The notes beneath the pieces are model-generated. The model made no database searches. It worked only from the letters and a program-made list of their open reading frames with translations, and had not been told where the DNA came from. A DNA stretch of 64,000 bases from positions 124,001 to 188,000 of the forward strand of contig JABLXY010000001.1 of NCBI GenBank assembly GCA_013177795.1, read 5' to 3'. Shown here in pieces: positions 53,905 to 62,823 of the stretch. Numbering within the stretch: the stretch's first letter is position 1; each line of letters starts with the position of its first letter. This DNA is from Syntrophaceae bacterium (GTDB taxonomy: Bacteria; Desulfobacterota; Syntrophia; Syntrophales; UBA2192). Position numbers and translations under genes: made by a program.

Positions 53905-53964
53905 CGTTACGGATATTTTTTTGTCAAAGAACTCAGCCCCTACTCCCTATTGCGACACAGCCTC
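53905..53964. repeat. Right terminal inverted repeats of the IS
   Basis: Mirror of the left end; the outer arm ends exactly one base before the TCA that forms the stop codon of the next gene. Confidence 0.85.
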
Positions 53965-55047
53965 TCAGCCGCCGGGTTCCCGGTCGCTCTCCGAACCGTT
54001 CTGCGAGACCCATGCGCTCAACAGCGTGTATGTCACGGCCAGCACGACGGGCCCGATGAAGATGCCGATGATGCCGAAGGCGACGAGCCCCCCGATCACG
54101 CCGACAAAGATCAGCAGCAGGGGCAAATCGGCGCCTCGCTTGATGAGAAGGGGCCGCAGGACGTTGTCCAGGGTGACCACGATCAGTGTCCAGATGAGGA
54201 GGACGCTGCCCCAGAGCGTCTCACCGCTCCAGAAGAGCCAGATGACGGCAGGGACCAGGACGGGTGCGGGCCCCAGCTGCGCGATGCACAGCAGGAACAT
54301 GACCGCCGTTAGAACCGTCGCGGCGGGAACGCCGGCCACCGCCAGGCCGATGCCGCCCAGGACGGACTGGACCAGGGCGGTCAACCCCACCCCGAGCGCC
54401 ACCCCGCGGATGGCCTTCCCGGCAAGGAGAACAACCTCGTCGCCCCTCCGCCCGGCCAGGCGGCGGGCAAAGAGCCGAACGGCCTCCGCCGCCGATTCCC
54501 CGCCGGAATAGAGGATGGCGGCGATGACGACGGTGAGAAGGAACTGGACGATCATCAAGCCCATCCCGCCTGCCTGATCGACGAACCAGCTGACGATCTC
54601 CTTGAGATGGGGGGCCAGCTGCGCCGCAAGACCCTCCCGCCCGGTTGAGGCGAGTTCGTTCCACCACTCTGCTATCCTGGGGCCGGCGACGGGAATTCCC
54701 GTCACCCATCCGGGCATCGGGGGCAAACCCTCCCTCTCGAGCGTCTTCAAGAGGGCCGCTGCCCGCTCCACGTTGTCCAGGATGGTGACGACGGCCAGGA
54801 GGATCGGGACAATCAGCAGGGTGAGCAGCCCCAACGTCATCGCGGCCGCGGCGATTCCCCGTCTGCCGCCGCAGAGCGACTGCAGTCTCAGCAGGATCGG
54901 CCAGCTCGCCACGACGATGATGACCGCCCAGAAGAGCGGCGGGAGGAAGGGCTTCAGAATCCACACGTTGGCTGCGATCAGCACCCCGATGAAGAGAACC
55001 GCCAGTGTCGTGCGGGCCAGGTCCTGCGTGGGCGGTGTGGGCGTCAA
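53965..55047 (-). CDS. AI-2E/PerM-family membrane transporter
   Basis: 360 residues with about eight transmembrane helices in the 2-gap-5-or-6 pattern of the family: helices near 12-60 and 66-88, a soluble region of about 80 residues (LEREGLPPMPGWVTGIPVAGPR), then helices from 155 on, with the conserved VLTAVMFLLCIAQLGPAPVLVPAVIWL block and DNVLRPLLIKRGADLPLLLIFVGVIGG. Members export autoinducer-2, small molecules or Na+ in exchange for H+; the substrate is unknown. The IS lies directly after its stop codon. Confidence 0.88.
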   Translation of the reverse strand: MTPTPPTQDLARTTLAVLFIGVLIAANVWILKPFLPPLFWAVIIVVASWPILLRLQSLCGGRRGIAAAAMTLGLLTLLIVPILLAVVTILDNVERAAALLKTLEREGLPPMPGWVTGIPVAGPRIAEWWNELASTGREGLAAQLAPHLKEIVSWFVDQAGGMGLMIVQFLLTVVIAAILYSGGESAAEAVRLFARRLAGRRGDEVVLLAGKAIRGVALGVGLTALVQSVLGGIGLAVAGVPAATVLTAVMFLLCIAQLGPAPVLVPAVIWLFWSGETLWGSVLLIWTLIVVTLDNVLRPLLIKRGADLPLLLIFVGVIGGLVAFGIIGIFIGPVVLAVTYTLLSAWVSQNGSESDREPGG

Positions 55048-55271
55048 GGGAGTCCTCCTTCCTTTGGGGATGCCGGGTGCGGGCCTTCTGCCGCGCTGCC
55101 GCCGTGCCGGCCCCCCATGGGGACCGGATGAGCTACTCTGCGGAAAATCGAAATCCCTGTCAAGGGGGAAGACCGGCCGCGGGCGGGCCCCCGGAGCGGT
55201 CGTGAGCCGAGACGCAACGGTAAAGAAGTTGACTCGGCCGGGCAGCTGTGGTTTATTGACCGCGACGACAA

Positions 55272-55297
55272 GGCGCCTCCCGGGAGGCCCTTTTTTT
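55272..55297 (+). terminator. Terminator-like hairpin before the PAP2 gene
   Basis: Palindromic CCTCCCGGGAGG inside a GC-rich stem followed by seven Ts, ending 12 bp before ATG 55309. No plus-strand gene ends upstream; a weak TTGACT-N17-TTTATT promoter precedes it. Possible attenuator. Confidence 0.5.
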
Positions 55298-55308
55298 CAT
55301 GCAGCGAT

Positions 55309-56004
55309 ATGCCGAAACGTCTTGCAGCCGAGTTTCTCATCCCCCTCGTGGCCGCCGCGGCGATCACCGTCGCCCTCGGTGCGGCCGGCGCCGATCTGGC
55401 CATCGCATCCTACTTCCACGTGCCGGGCGTCGGCTGGCCGCAGGGCAACGATCAGCCCTGGGCCTTCCTCTACCGTTACGGCAACATTCCCGGCCTCGTC
55501 CTCGCGGCGGCCGCCGGGGCCGTTTTCGTGCTGAGCTTCTTCGTCGAGCGGGTCCGCCGGGAGAGAAGGGCGGCACTCTTCATCGTGGTCTTTCTCGCCC
55601 TGGGACCGGGCCTGATCGTGAACACGGTGTTCAAGGATCACTGGGGCCGACCCCGGCCCGCGGACATCGCGCAGTTCGGGGGCACGGAAGTCTATCGGCA
55701 CGCATGGGACCCGGGACGAGCCGGGCAGGGGAGATCTTTCCCCTCGGGCCATGCGGCCATCGGGTTTTTCCTGATGGCGCCTTTCTTCGTGCTGAGGCGC
55801 CGGGCGCCCGGGTGGGCCCTGAAGGCCCTCGCGGCGGGCGTTCTCTACGGCGGGCTCATGGGATTGGGGAGAATGATCCAGGGCGGGCATTTCCTGACGG
55901 ACATTATCTGGTCTGGCGTCCTGGTCTACCTCACGGGCGTGGTGCTCTGTCACGCATTCCGGCTCGACCGGGAGGGCCTGCAGGGGCACTCACCGGCTTG
56001 CTGA
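55309..56004 (+). CDS. PAP2-family lipid phosphatase
   Basis: 231 residues with about six membrane helices. The phosphatase triad motifs are complete: KDHWGRPRP (C1), PSGHAAIGF (C2) and GRMIQGGHFLTD (C3). Members remove phosphate from undecaprenyl pyrophosphate, phosphatidate or lipid A. The N-terminal half with a periplasmic loop (YFHVPGVGWPQGNDQPWAFLY) is like lipid A phosphatase LpxE/LpxF relatives. LPS glycosyltransferase follows 80 bp later, which supports a lipid A or carrier-lipid role. Confidence 0.87.
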   Translation: MPKRLAAEFLIPLVAAAAITVALGAAGADLAIASYFHVPGVGWPQGNDQPWAFLYRYGNIPGLVLAAAAGAVFVLSFFVERVRRERRAALFIVVFLALGPGLIVNTVFKDHWGRPRPADIAQFGGTEVYRHAWDPGRAGQGRSFPSGHAAIGFFLMAPFFVLRRRAPGWALKALAAGVLYGGLMGLGRMIQGGHFLTDIIWSGVLVYLTGVVLCHAFRLDREGLQGHSPAC

Positions 56005-56083
56005 TTGCCTTCTCATAGGCCGGGCGGGGTCGGGCAGGCCGGCCGGGCCTCGTGCAGGGGAAAGGGAAAAATTTCAGGCTGAA

Positions 56084-57289
56084 ATGGATGTCGGATCGCA
56101 GAGAAGAATCGACCAGGCGCTCGGGCCGCTGATCTGCCGGCTGCTCTCCCTGTTCCCGGGAGGCCGGGCGCCTGCATGGCCGCCGGGGAGAATCCTGGTC
56201 ATTTTGCTTTCGGAGATGGGGAGCCTCGTGCTCGGCGCCTCCATGTTCCGGCGGCTTCGGGAGAAGTACCCCCAGGCCTCGATTTACGCCCTGGTCTTCG
56301 AGAAGAACCGGGAGATCCTGGACCTCCTGGAGGTCATCCCGCCGGAGAACGTCTTGACGCTCAGCGACCGCTCTTTCGCGGGGCTCGCGGGGGACAGCCT
56401 GGCCGTAATCCGCCGCATGCGGGAGCTGCGCTTCGACGCCGTCATCGACTGCGAGCTCTTCGCCCGGGTGAGCAGCATCTTCTCCTGGTTCACACGGGCA
56501 CCGATCCGGGTCGGCTTTCACCGCCACACCATGGAGGGGCTCTACCGGGGGAGCTTCATCAACCGCCCCGTCCTCTACAACCCCTACCGCCACATCAGTG
56601 AGCAGTTCCTGGCGCTCGTCGATGCCATGGAGTCCTCGACGGTCCCGAAGAACAAGTTCGAAACCGACGGCCGCATCCCGAAGGAGGCCCCCGGGCTGCG
56701 GCTCAAACCGGGCGAACTGGAGGCCATGGAGAAAAGGCTTCGCAGCGATTACCCGGTGATCGAGGGCAGAAAACTCGTGCTGATCTACCCGAGCGGGGGC
56801 ATCCTCCCGATCCGGGCCTGGCCCCTCGGGCATTTCTTCCGCCTGGCGGAGGCGCTCGTGGAGAAGGGTTGTGTCGTCTCCGTCATCGGCCTGCCGGCGG
56901 ACAAGAACCTCGCGAAAGCCATCCAGGACCATTGCAGAAGTCCCCTCTGCATCGACATGACCGGGTACACGAAAACGATCCGGGAGCTCCTGGTGATCTT
57001 CCATCTCGCGTCGCTGCTCGTCACCAACGACGGGGGCCCCGGGCAGTTTGCCGTCATGACGCCGATCCGCTCGATTCTCCTCTTCGGGCCCGAGACGCCC
57101 GCCCTGTACGGTCCCAACAGCACGCGTGCAAAGGTCTTTTTCAGCGGGATCGCCTGCTCGCCCTGCCTGACGGCCTACAACCACCGCAACTCACCCTGCG
57201 ACGGGGACAACCGGTGCCTCAAGGTCATCTCGCCGGAGACCGTGCTGGCCTGCGCGCTGGAGATGCTGGGTCAGGAGCCGGCGGGATGA
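56084..57289 (+). CDS. GT9-family (heptosyltransferase-like) glycosyltransferase
   Basis: 401 residues. Two Rossmann domains of the GT-B fold: ILVILLSEMGSLVLGASMFRRLRE at about 36, and in the C-half YPSGGILPIRAWPLGHFFRLAEAL and LVTNDGGPGQFAVM. The usual GDMVLATP motif is replaced by SEMGSLVLG, so it is a distant GT9 member. A cysteine-rich segment, CSPCLTAYNHRNSPCDGDNRC, near residue 350 is usual in this branch. Probably adds a sugar to LPS core. Overlaps the next gene by 4 bp. Confidence 0.83.
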   Translation: MDVGSQRRIDQALGPLICRLLSLFPGGRAPAWPPGRILVILLSEMGSLVLGASMFRRLREKYPQASIYALVFEKNREILDLLEVIPPENVLTLSDRSFAGLAGDSLAVIRRMRELRFDAVIDCELFARVSSIFSWFTRAPIRVGFHRHTMEGLYRGSFINRPVLYNPYRHISEQFLALVDAMESSTVPKNKFETDGRIPKEAPGLRLKPGELEAMEKRLRSDYPVIEGRKLVLIYPSGGILPIRAWPLGHFFRLAEALVEKGCVVSVIGLPADKNLAKAIQDHCRSPLCIDMTGYTKTIRELLVIFHLASLLVTNDGGPGQFAVMTPIRSILLFGPETPALYGPNSTRAKVFFSGIACSPCLTAYNHRNSPCDGDNRCLKVISPETVLACALEMLGQEPAG

Positions 57290-57798
57290 GCGAACTGATG
57301 CGCGGGCTGATGCGGGTCAAGAAGGCCGTCAAGGACGCCGTCTCCAGGCTGCCGGGCGGCACGTGGCTGGTGAGGCAGCGCTTTGCGAAATTCGGCACCG
57401 TCGGGTTTGCCGGAACCGTCGTCAACGTCGGTGTCCTTCATTTCTCCAACCGGTTCGTGTACCAGGGCATCGCTTCCCCGCACATCCGGGAGAATCTCGC
57501 CCTGCTGACGGCCATCTTCATCGCCACGCTGCACAACTTCCTCTGGAACCGGGCCTGGACGTGGGGCGACAGAAAGGTCCACGGACGGGTGTCCGTCTTC
57601 GTCCAGTTCCTCCAGTACTGCATGTCCTGCTCGCTTGCCATAGGGCTGCAGATCCTCTTCACGAACATCTTGAAGCAGTACATGTTCCTGGAGCTGGCCA
57701 ATCTCTTCGCCATCGGCATTTCGGCGGTCCTGAACTACGTGATCAACCACGTCTGGACGTTCCGGGTGCGCGCCGGCAAAGGCAGCGAGAAGCCGTGA
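57286..57798 (+). CDS. GtrA-family membrane protein
   Basis: 170 residues from ATG 57286, overlapping the GT9 stop. Four transmembrane helices, with RFAKFGTVGFAGTVVNVGVLHF near residue 28, HNFLWNRAWTWGD at the helix 2 end, and the closing NYVINHVWTFR, all hallmarks of GtrA. These proteins flip or bind lipid-linked sugars such as undecaprenyl-phosphate-glucose. It probably supports the glycosyltransferases on either side. Confidence 0.92.
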   Translation: MSELMRGLMRVKKAVKDAVSRLPGGTWLVRQRFAKFGTVGFAGTVVNVGVLHFSNRFVYQGIASPHIRENLALLTAIFIATLHNFLWNRAWTWGDRKVHGRVSVFVQFLQYCMSCSLAIGLQILFTNILKQYMFLELANLFAIGISAVLNYVINHVWTFRVRAGKGSEKP

Positions 57799-57825
57799 GG
57801 GCAAGAGGGATCTCCCCCAACCCTT

Positions 57826-59343
57826 TCACCTTCTTGCCTTCTCGCCCCCTCCTTTCGGCGCCCAGCTCCCCACGAAGCCCCGTGCGACGTAAAGCCGGAC
57901 GCTGAGGCGTTCGATCCTCACGCCGCGGAACACCGCATCGTGCGCTCCCGCGGGTTCGAGGGCGTCGAAATACCCCTCGTACCGCTTCAGGCCTGCCTCG
58001 TCCGCACCGTGCAGCACCAGGACCGCATCACGCCCCCGCAGGCTCGACAGATCCCCCAGGAAGGCATACCGTTCGGGCTGGAAGAGGTCGAGCCCCGTCA
58101 GGCGGTCCCCGCTGTAGAAGACGGCCTGAGCCGCCGTGGTTCCCTTGTCCGAGACGAGGATGTAGCCCCGTTCGGACGGCCGCTCGACCATGATGCGGCT
58201 TATCCGCTCCCCGAGATCCCGCCAGCCGTGGAACTGTCTGCTCTGGTCCTTTTCCGGCGGAATCGGGAGGAACGGACTCATCAGGTGTGTCTGTACCACG
58301 AGCCCGGCGAGAAGGCCGAGGACGAGACCGGCAACGAGCATGCGCCGGTGAAAGGGCCGGGATGCGCAGAAGCCGCGGAAAACGGCCCCGGCGAGAACGA
58401 AACCGGAAATGTAGGCCGGCGCGGGCCAGTTCGCCTCGGCGACCTTGCCCAGGGACGTGGAGATGCCGAAGAAGAGAATGACGGGCAACGACAGGCAAAG
58501 GAGGTAGAGGTGCGCCGGGCATTCCTTTTCGATGCAGAGCCGGATGGCCTTGACGCTGTAGGCGGTGAAGGCAAGGAAGAGAACCGGGGTGACGACGCCC
58601 GCCTGGCCGCCGACGTATTCCAGGATCTTCAGCGCGGCGGCCTTCGGCTTCGGCGTGAAGCCCTGCCGGAGCTGGTACGTGAAGGAGAGCCAGTCGTGCT
58701 GCCAGTTCCAGTACAGGACGGGCGTGAACAGCAAGAGGGCAAGCGCAAGGGCAATCCAGGGCTCCTTCCGGATGAGCCAGTACCGAAGGGACGGGCAGAG
58801 CACGAGAAACCCAAACGTGCAGGGAACGAGCAGGATCATGGTGTACTTGCTCAGGAGGCCCAGGCCCAGGGCCGCCCCCCATCCGTACCACCACCGGGCG
58901 GATCCGCCGGCCGCGATGCGGCTTCCGCACCACACGGCGGCGGCCCAGAAGAAGAGCATGGGCGTGTCGGGAGTCTGGACGATGCTGCCCGCGGGGAAGA
59001 GCAGGGTCGCGTTGAGGGCGAGAAGAACGTCGCCGGCAAGATCGCGCAGGGCAGGAAAGAGGGTGCGGGCGGTGTCCCAGAGGAAGAACAGGGCCGCGGC
59101 GGAGAGGAGAAATCCGCCGAGGCGGACGAAGAGCTCCGTGTCGCCCCCCAAGGCCGTGAAGAGCGCCATGATCCACGCCACCATGGGCGGGTGATCGGCG
59201 TAGGACAACGAGGGGTGCACACCCCAATACCAGTAGTAAGCCTCGTCGGGGGCGAGCTGGATTGTGTGGATCGTGAGCAGCCGGTAGGCGAAGAGTGCGG
59301 CGACGAAGGAGAGTATCCGTTTTTCGCGGGGCGTGATCACCAT
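57826..59343 (-). CDS. GT39/ArnT-like membrane glycosyltransferase
   Basis: 505 residues. About 11-12 helices; the first periplasmic loop contains LAPDEAYYWYWGVHPSLSYADHPPM split as PDEAYYW and YADHPP, the catalytic-site motif of PMT_2 enzymes that use polyprenyl-phosphate sugars. The C-terminal 120 residues are periplasmic. It could modify lipid A, as ArnT does, or another envelope polymer. Convergent with the gtrA gene, and the two may supply each other's substrate. Confidence 0.87.
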   Translation of the reverse strand: MVITPREKRILSFVAALFAYRLLTIHTIQLAPDEAYYWYWGVHPSLSYADHPPMVAWIMALFTALGGDTELFVRLGGFLLSAAALFFLWDTARTLFPALRDLAGDVLLALNATLLFPAGSIVQTPDTPMLFFWAAAVWCGSRIAAGGSARWWYGWGAALGLGLLSKYTMILLVPCTFGFLVLCPSLRYWLIRKEPWIALALALLLFTPVLYWNWQHDWLSFTYQLRQGFTPKPKAAALKILEYVGGQAGVVTPVLFLAFTAYSVKAIRLCIEKECPAHLYLLCLSLPVILFFGISTSLGKVAEANWPAPAYISGFVLAGAVFRGFCASRPFHRRMLVAGLVLGLLAGLVVQTHLMSPFLPIPPEKDQSRQFHGWRDLGERISRIMVERPSERGYILVSDKGTTAAQAVFYSGDRLTGLDLFQPERYAFLGDLSSLRGRDAVLVLHGADEAGLKRYEGYFDALEPAGAHDAVFRGVRIERLSVRLYVARGFVGSWAPKGGGEKARR

Positions 59344-59553
59344 GGACCCAATCCCGATCGTCCGGATGCCGCCGCGGGGGCCTGACGCTTCGCGCCCGGA
59401 CAGCCCCGGTTTGGGACACTGACCTGCCGCCGGGGCCGCCGTTTCTCGCTGCGTCTGTCAAGCCGCAGCGCCGTCGATCCGTATGCCCATTGTTCCGGCG
59501 GGATGCGGCAGCGAGGGGGCCCACGGCCCGGCCGCGGGATCCCCCCGAAGGCG

Positions 59554-59643
59554 CTAGCGCTTCTTGTGCCGGTTGGCCTTCAAGCGCTTGCGATACTTGT
59601 GCTTGCTGATCTTCTTTCTTCTCTTCTTGACGACACTGCCCAT
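59554..59643 (-). CDS. COX24/AURKAIP1-domain micro-protein
   Basis: 29 residues, read from ATG 59643 with a GAGGTGAAC ribosome site. Sequence opens MGSVVKKRRKKISKHKYRK and ends RLKANRHKKR, matching the very basic COX24/AURKAIP1 domain, whose mitochondrial relative is ribosomal protein mS38. Bacterial copies are small and probably ribosome-bound. Isolated between the GT39-like gene and hemW. Confidence 0.8.
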   Translation of the reverse strand: MGSVVKKRRKKISKHKYRKRLKANRHKKR

Positions 59644-59732
59644 CGTTCACCTCGCGAGAGTGATCCTGCCGATTTCCAAGCGCTGTTTATTCTCATATTC
59701 TTCGTCAGGAATCAAGCAATTCCTTGAATCCA

Positions 59733-60890
59733 CTACAGCAGGCAGAGCCGGTCGGCTACCGCCAGCCCGCTGCGCGTCGGGCAGAGGAACTCCCCGTCGA
59801 TCCGGATGAGACCTTCCGCCCGCATGCGGCGCAGGACGGCGCCTTTCTGCGCGAACAAGTCCAGACCGTACCGTTCCCTGAACGCGGGGCCGTCGATCCC
59901 CCGCCTTGTCCGGAAGCCGAAGTAGAGGGCCTCCGTTTGCAGTTCCTCCTGCGAGAGTTCCTCCTGACCCGCGGCCGGAACCCGACCCTGGCGAATGTCG
60001 CGGATATAGCGGTCCAGGGAGCGGTGATTCCACCATCGCCGGTTTGTGCGAAAGGAGTGCGCCGCCGGACCCAGGCCGAGGTACGGCGAGTGATCCCAGT
60101 ACTTGTGGTTGTGGCGGGAAATGCGGTCCTCGCCGCGTGCGAAATTGGAAACTTCGTAATGGAGGAAGCCGTTCGCCTCGAGGAAGATCGAGGTCGACGA
60201 AAAGAACCGGTATGCCTCCTCTTCAGCCGGAGGAGGGGGTGTATGGCCCGTCTCGACGCGGCAGTGCAGCGGGGTGCCCCGCTCGAGGGTCAGCTCGTAG
60301 CAGGAGAGGTGCTCGGGTTCGAAGCCCAGGGCGGTCTCCAGGGTCCGCCGCCACAACGCGTGGGACTGGCCTGGAATGCCGTAGATGAGGTCAACGGAAA
60401 GATTCGTGAAACCGGCGCGGCGCGCCGCGTCGATTGCATGGAGCGCCTCGCGCCCACCGTGACGCCTCCCGAGGAAAGACAGGATCCCGTCATCGAAGGA
60501 CTGCACCCCGATGCTCACCCGGTTGAAGCCGGCTTCGCGCAGGCGCGCCAGGGATGATGCATCGACGTCCCCGGGATTGACTTCCACCGTGATCTCGGCG
60601 TCGGCGCTGACCGGCAGGGCGGACCGGATGCGTTTCAGGAGATCCGGCAGCAGGCCAGAGGGCAGGCACGAGGGGGTGCCCCCGCCGATGTAGACCGTGT
60701 CGAAGGCCGCGGCAAAGTCTCCGTGGAACGTCATCTCGACAAGGAGCGCCTTGTACCATTCCTGCACCCCGGAGAGATCCGTGACCGAATAGAAGTCGCA
60801 GTAGACGCACTTCGAGCGGCAGAAGGGGACGTGGACGTAGAGGCCCGCATTCTCGGGTCCGCCATGGCTATCCTCTTTCGCGCGAGTCAT
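59733..60890 (-). CDS. hemW: Radical SAM heme chaperone HemW
   Basis: 385 residues. Radical SAM cluster cysteines C24, C28 and C31 in CRSKCVYC, followed by DF where true HemN has a fourth Cys, which marks HemW. Further family blocks YIGGGTPSCLP, ITVEVNPGDVD, GFNRVSIGVQSF, DLIYGIPGQS and HNHKYWDHSPYLGLGPAAHS (heme-related His). C-terminal winged-helix HemN_C domain. Transfers heme to partner enzymes in anaerobes. Upstream of it lies a short repeat region and then lepA on the same strand. Confidence 0.95.
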   Translation of the reverse strand: MTRAKEDSHGGPENAGLYVHVPFCRSKCVYCDFYSVTDLSGVQEWYKALLVEMTFHGDFAAAFDTVYIGGGTPSCLPSGLLPDLLKRIRSALPVSADAEITVEVNPGDVDASSLARLREAGFNRVSIGVQSFDDGILSFLGRRHGGREALHAIDAARRAGFTNLSVDLIYGIPGQSHALWRRTLETALGFEPEHLSCYELTLERGTPLHCRVETGHTPPPPAEEEAYRFFSSTSIFLEANGFLHYEVSNFARGEDRISRHNHKYWDHSPYLGLGPAAHSFRTNRRWWNHRSLDRYIRDIRQGRVPAAGQEELSQEELQTEALYFGFRTRRGIDGPAFRERYGLDLFAQKGAVLRRMRAEGLIRIDGEFLCPTRSGLAVADRLCLL

Positions 60891-60909
60891 GTCATCTCTT
60901 CGTGCTGAC

Positions 60910-60948
60910 GAAGCTGGGAAGCTGAGAAGCTGAGAAGCTGGGAAGCCG
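60910..60948. repeat. Octamer-like tandem repeat (GAAGCTGR units)
   Basis: About five GAAGCTG(A/G) units between lepA and hemW, facing an inverted set at 60988-61020. Confidence 0.8.
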
Positions 60949-60987
60949 GAGACAACAGCTTCGAGTCGCGTTTCCGATTTTTGTCCT

Positions 60988-61020
60988 CACTTCACAACTT
61001 CAAAACTTCTCAACTTCCTC
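60988..61020. repeat. Octamer-like tandem repeat (minus-strand GAAGTTGA units)
   Basis: CTTCACAACTTCAAAACTTC-type units immediately after the lepA stop, running opposite to 60910-60948; same style as 21361-21390. Confidence 0.75.
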
Positions 61021-61026
61021 TTTCGA

Positions 61027-62823
61027 TCAGTCATTGTCCGACTGCAGGACGGCCAAAAAGGCGCTCTGGGGGATGCTCACGGTTCCCACCATCTTCATCC
61101 GCTTCTTGCCCTTCTTCTGCTTCTCCAGGAGTTTGCGCTTTCGCGTGATGTCGCCTCCGTAGCACTTGGCCGTGACATCCTTGCGGAAGGGGCTGATCGT
61201 GGAGCGGGAGATGATCTCGCCCCCGATCGCACCCTGGATCGCGATCTTGAACTGCTGGCGCGGGATCTCGTCCTTGAGCTTCTCGCAGGCATGCACGCCG
61301 CGCTGGCGCGCGTTGTCGCGGTGGACGATCTGGGACAGCGCATCGACCTTTTCCCCGTTGACGAGGATGTCGAGCAGGACGAGCTTTCCCTCCCGGTAGT
61401 CGATCAGGTCGTAGTCGAAGGAGCCGTAGCCCTGGGTCACGGTCTTGAATCGGTCGTAGAAGTCGAAGAGGACCTCGGCCAGCGGCATCTCGTAGACGAG
61501 CTCCACCCGCCCCGGGCTCAGGTAATTCATGGTCGAATTGGCGCCCCGCTTCTCCGTGCAGAGCTTCATGACGGCCCCGAGGTACTTCTCGGGCATGATC
61601 ATGGTGGCACGGATGAACGGTTCCTCTGCCTTCTCGATCGATGCGGGGTCCGGGTAGTTCGAGGGGTTGTCCACGTAAACGACACTGCCGTTTTTGAGGG
61701 TGAAGCGGTAGCGGACGCTCGGCACGGAGAGGATGATGGACTGGCCGAACTCCCGTTCGAGCCTCTCCTGGACGATCTCGAGATGCAGCAGCCCCAGGAA
61801 CCCGCAGCGGAACCCCAGCCCCAGGGCGGCGGAGGAATCCTTCGTGTAGACCAGGGCGGCATCGTTGAGCTTGTACTTTTCCAGCGCGACGGCGAGGTCC
61901 TCGTAATCCTCCGAGGAGATCGGGTAGATGGACGAAAAGACGACGGGCTTGATTTCCTTGAAGCCCGGCAGGGGCTTCTCGACAGGCCGGTCATCCCCCG
62001 TGATCGTGTCGCCGATCCGAACGTCGGAGACGGTCTTGACGCCGGCGATGATGTACCCCACCTCGCCCGCGGACAGGAGGTCCTTTTTCACGCGGGTCAG
62101 TGCGAAGCGGCCCACCTCCTCGACCCTGTACGTGGAGCCCGTGGACATGAACCGGATGATGTCGCCCGGCTTCACCGCGCCGTTGAAGACGCGGCAGTGG
62201 ATGACTGTGCCCCGGAATGAGTCGTACTGCGCGTCGAAGATGAGGGCGGAGAGGGGCTTTTCGGGGTCGCCGTTCGGCGGTGGGATTCTCTCGACGATGG
62301 CCTCCAGGACATCCTCTATGCCGATCCCCTGCTTGGCGGAGCACTTGATGTGGCTGAAGGGGTCGAGACCCAGCTCGCCGTCGATCTGCTCGAGCACGCG
62401 CTCCACGTCCGCCGTCGGTAGGTCGATCTTGTTGATGACGGGGATGACGGCCAGGTTGTGCTCCATGGCGAGGTAGAGGTTGGCGATCGTCTGCGCCTGC
62501 ACGCCCTGGGAGGCGTCGATGAGCAGCAGCACCCCCTCGCAGGAGGCGAGCGACCGCGAGACCTCGTAGGTGAAATCCACATGGCCCGGCGTGTCGATGA
62601 GGTTGAGAACGTAGTCCTGCCCGTCCCTGGCCCGGTAGGGCAGCGTGACGGCCTGGCTCTTGATCGTGATCCCGCGCTCGCGCTCGATGTCCATGTTGTC
62701 GAGGATCTGGTCGCGGAAATTTCGTTCCTCGATCATTCCCGTGTGCTGGATGAGCCGGTCGGCCAGGGTCGACTTGCCGTGGTCGATGTGGGCGATGATG
62801 CTGAAGTTGCGGATGTGTTTCAT
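61027..62823 (-). CDS. lepA: Elongation factor 4 (LepA)
   Basis: 598 residues from ATG 62823, the normal length; an in-frame reading 26 residues longer is unlikely. GTPase domain with AHIDHGKSTLADRL (P-loop), ERGITIKSQ (switch I), DTPGHVDF (G3) and NKIDLPTA (G4). Domain II, the LepA-specific CTD with GAIGGEIISRSTISPFRKDVTAKCYGGD split as IISRSTISPFRKDV and CYGGDITRKRKLL, and a tail SIPQSAFLAVLQ. It acts on ribosomes in translation under stress. The ribosome site is weak. Confidence 0.97.
   Translation of the reverse strand: MKHIRNFSIIAHIDHGKSTLADRLIQHTGMIEERNFRDQILDNMDIERERGITIKSQAVTLPYRARDGQDYVLNLIDTPGHVDFTYEVSRSLASCEGVLLLIDASQGVQAQTIANLYLAMEHNLAVIPVINKIDLPTADVERVLEQIDGELGLDPFSHIKCSAKQGIGIEDVLEAIVERIPPPNGDPEKPLSALIFDAQYDSFRGTVIHCRVFNGAVKPGDIIRFMSTGSTYRVEEVGRFALTRVKKDLLSAGEVGYIIAGVKTVSDVRIGDTITGDDRPVEKPLPGFKEIKPVVFSSIYPISSEDYEDLAVALEKYKLNDAALVYTKDSSAALGLGFRCGFLGLLHLEIVQERLEREFGQSIILSVPSVRYRFTLKNGSVVYVDNPSNYPDPASIEKAEEPFIRATMIMPEKYLGAVMKLCTEKRGANSTMNYLSPGRVELVYEMPLAEVLFDFYDRFKTVTQGYGSFDYDLIDYREGKLVLLDILVNGEKVDALSQIVHRDNARQRGVHACEKLKDEIPRQQFKIAIQGAIGGEIISRSTISPFRKDVTAKCYGGDITRKRKLLEKQKKGKKRMKMVGTVSIPQSAFLAVLQSDND

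Larger units (their letters stand above)
52241..53964. mobile_element. IS1182-family insertion sequence
   Basis: 1724 bp bounded by inverted repeats GAGGCTGTGTCGCAA (52241-52255, and its complement at 53950-53964). A second inner inverted repeat, GTTCTTTGACAA followed by AAATATCCGTAACG, occurs at 52291-52318 and 53905-53932 (one mismatch). Direct TCA triplets flank the ends (52238-52240 and 53965-53967), a possible 3-bp target duplication. The transposase is intact, so the element may be active. Confidence 0.85.
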
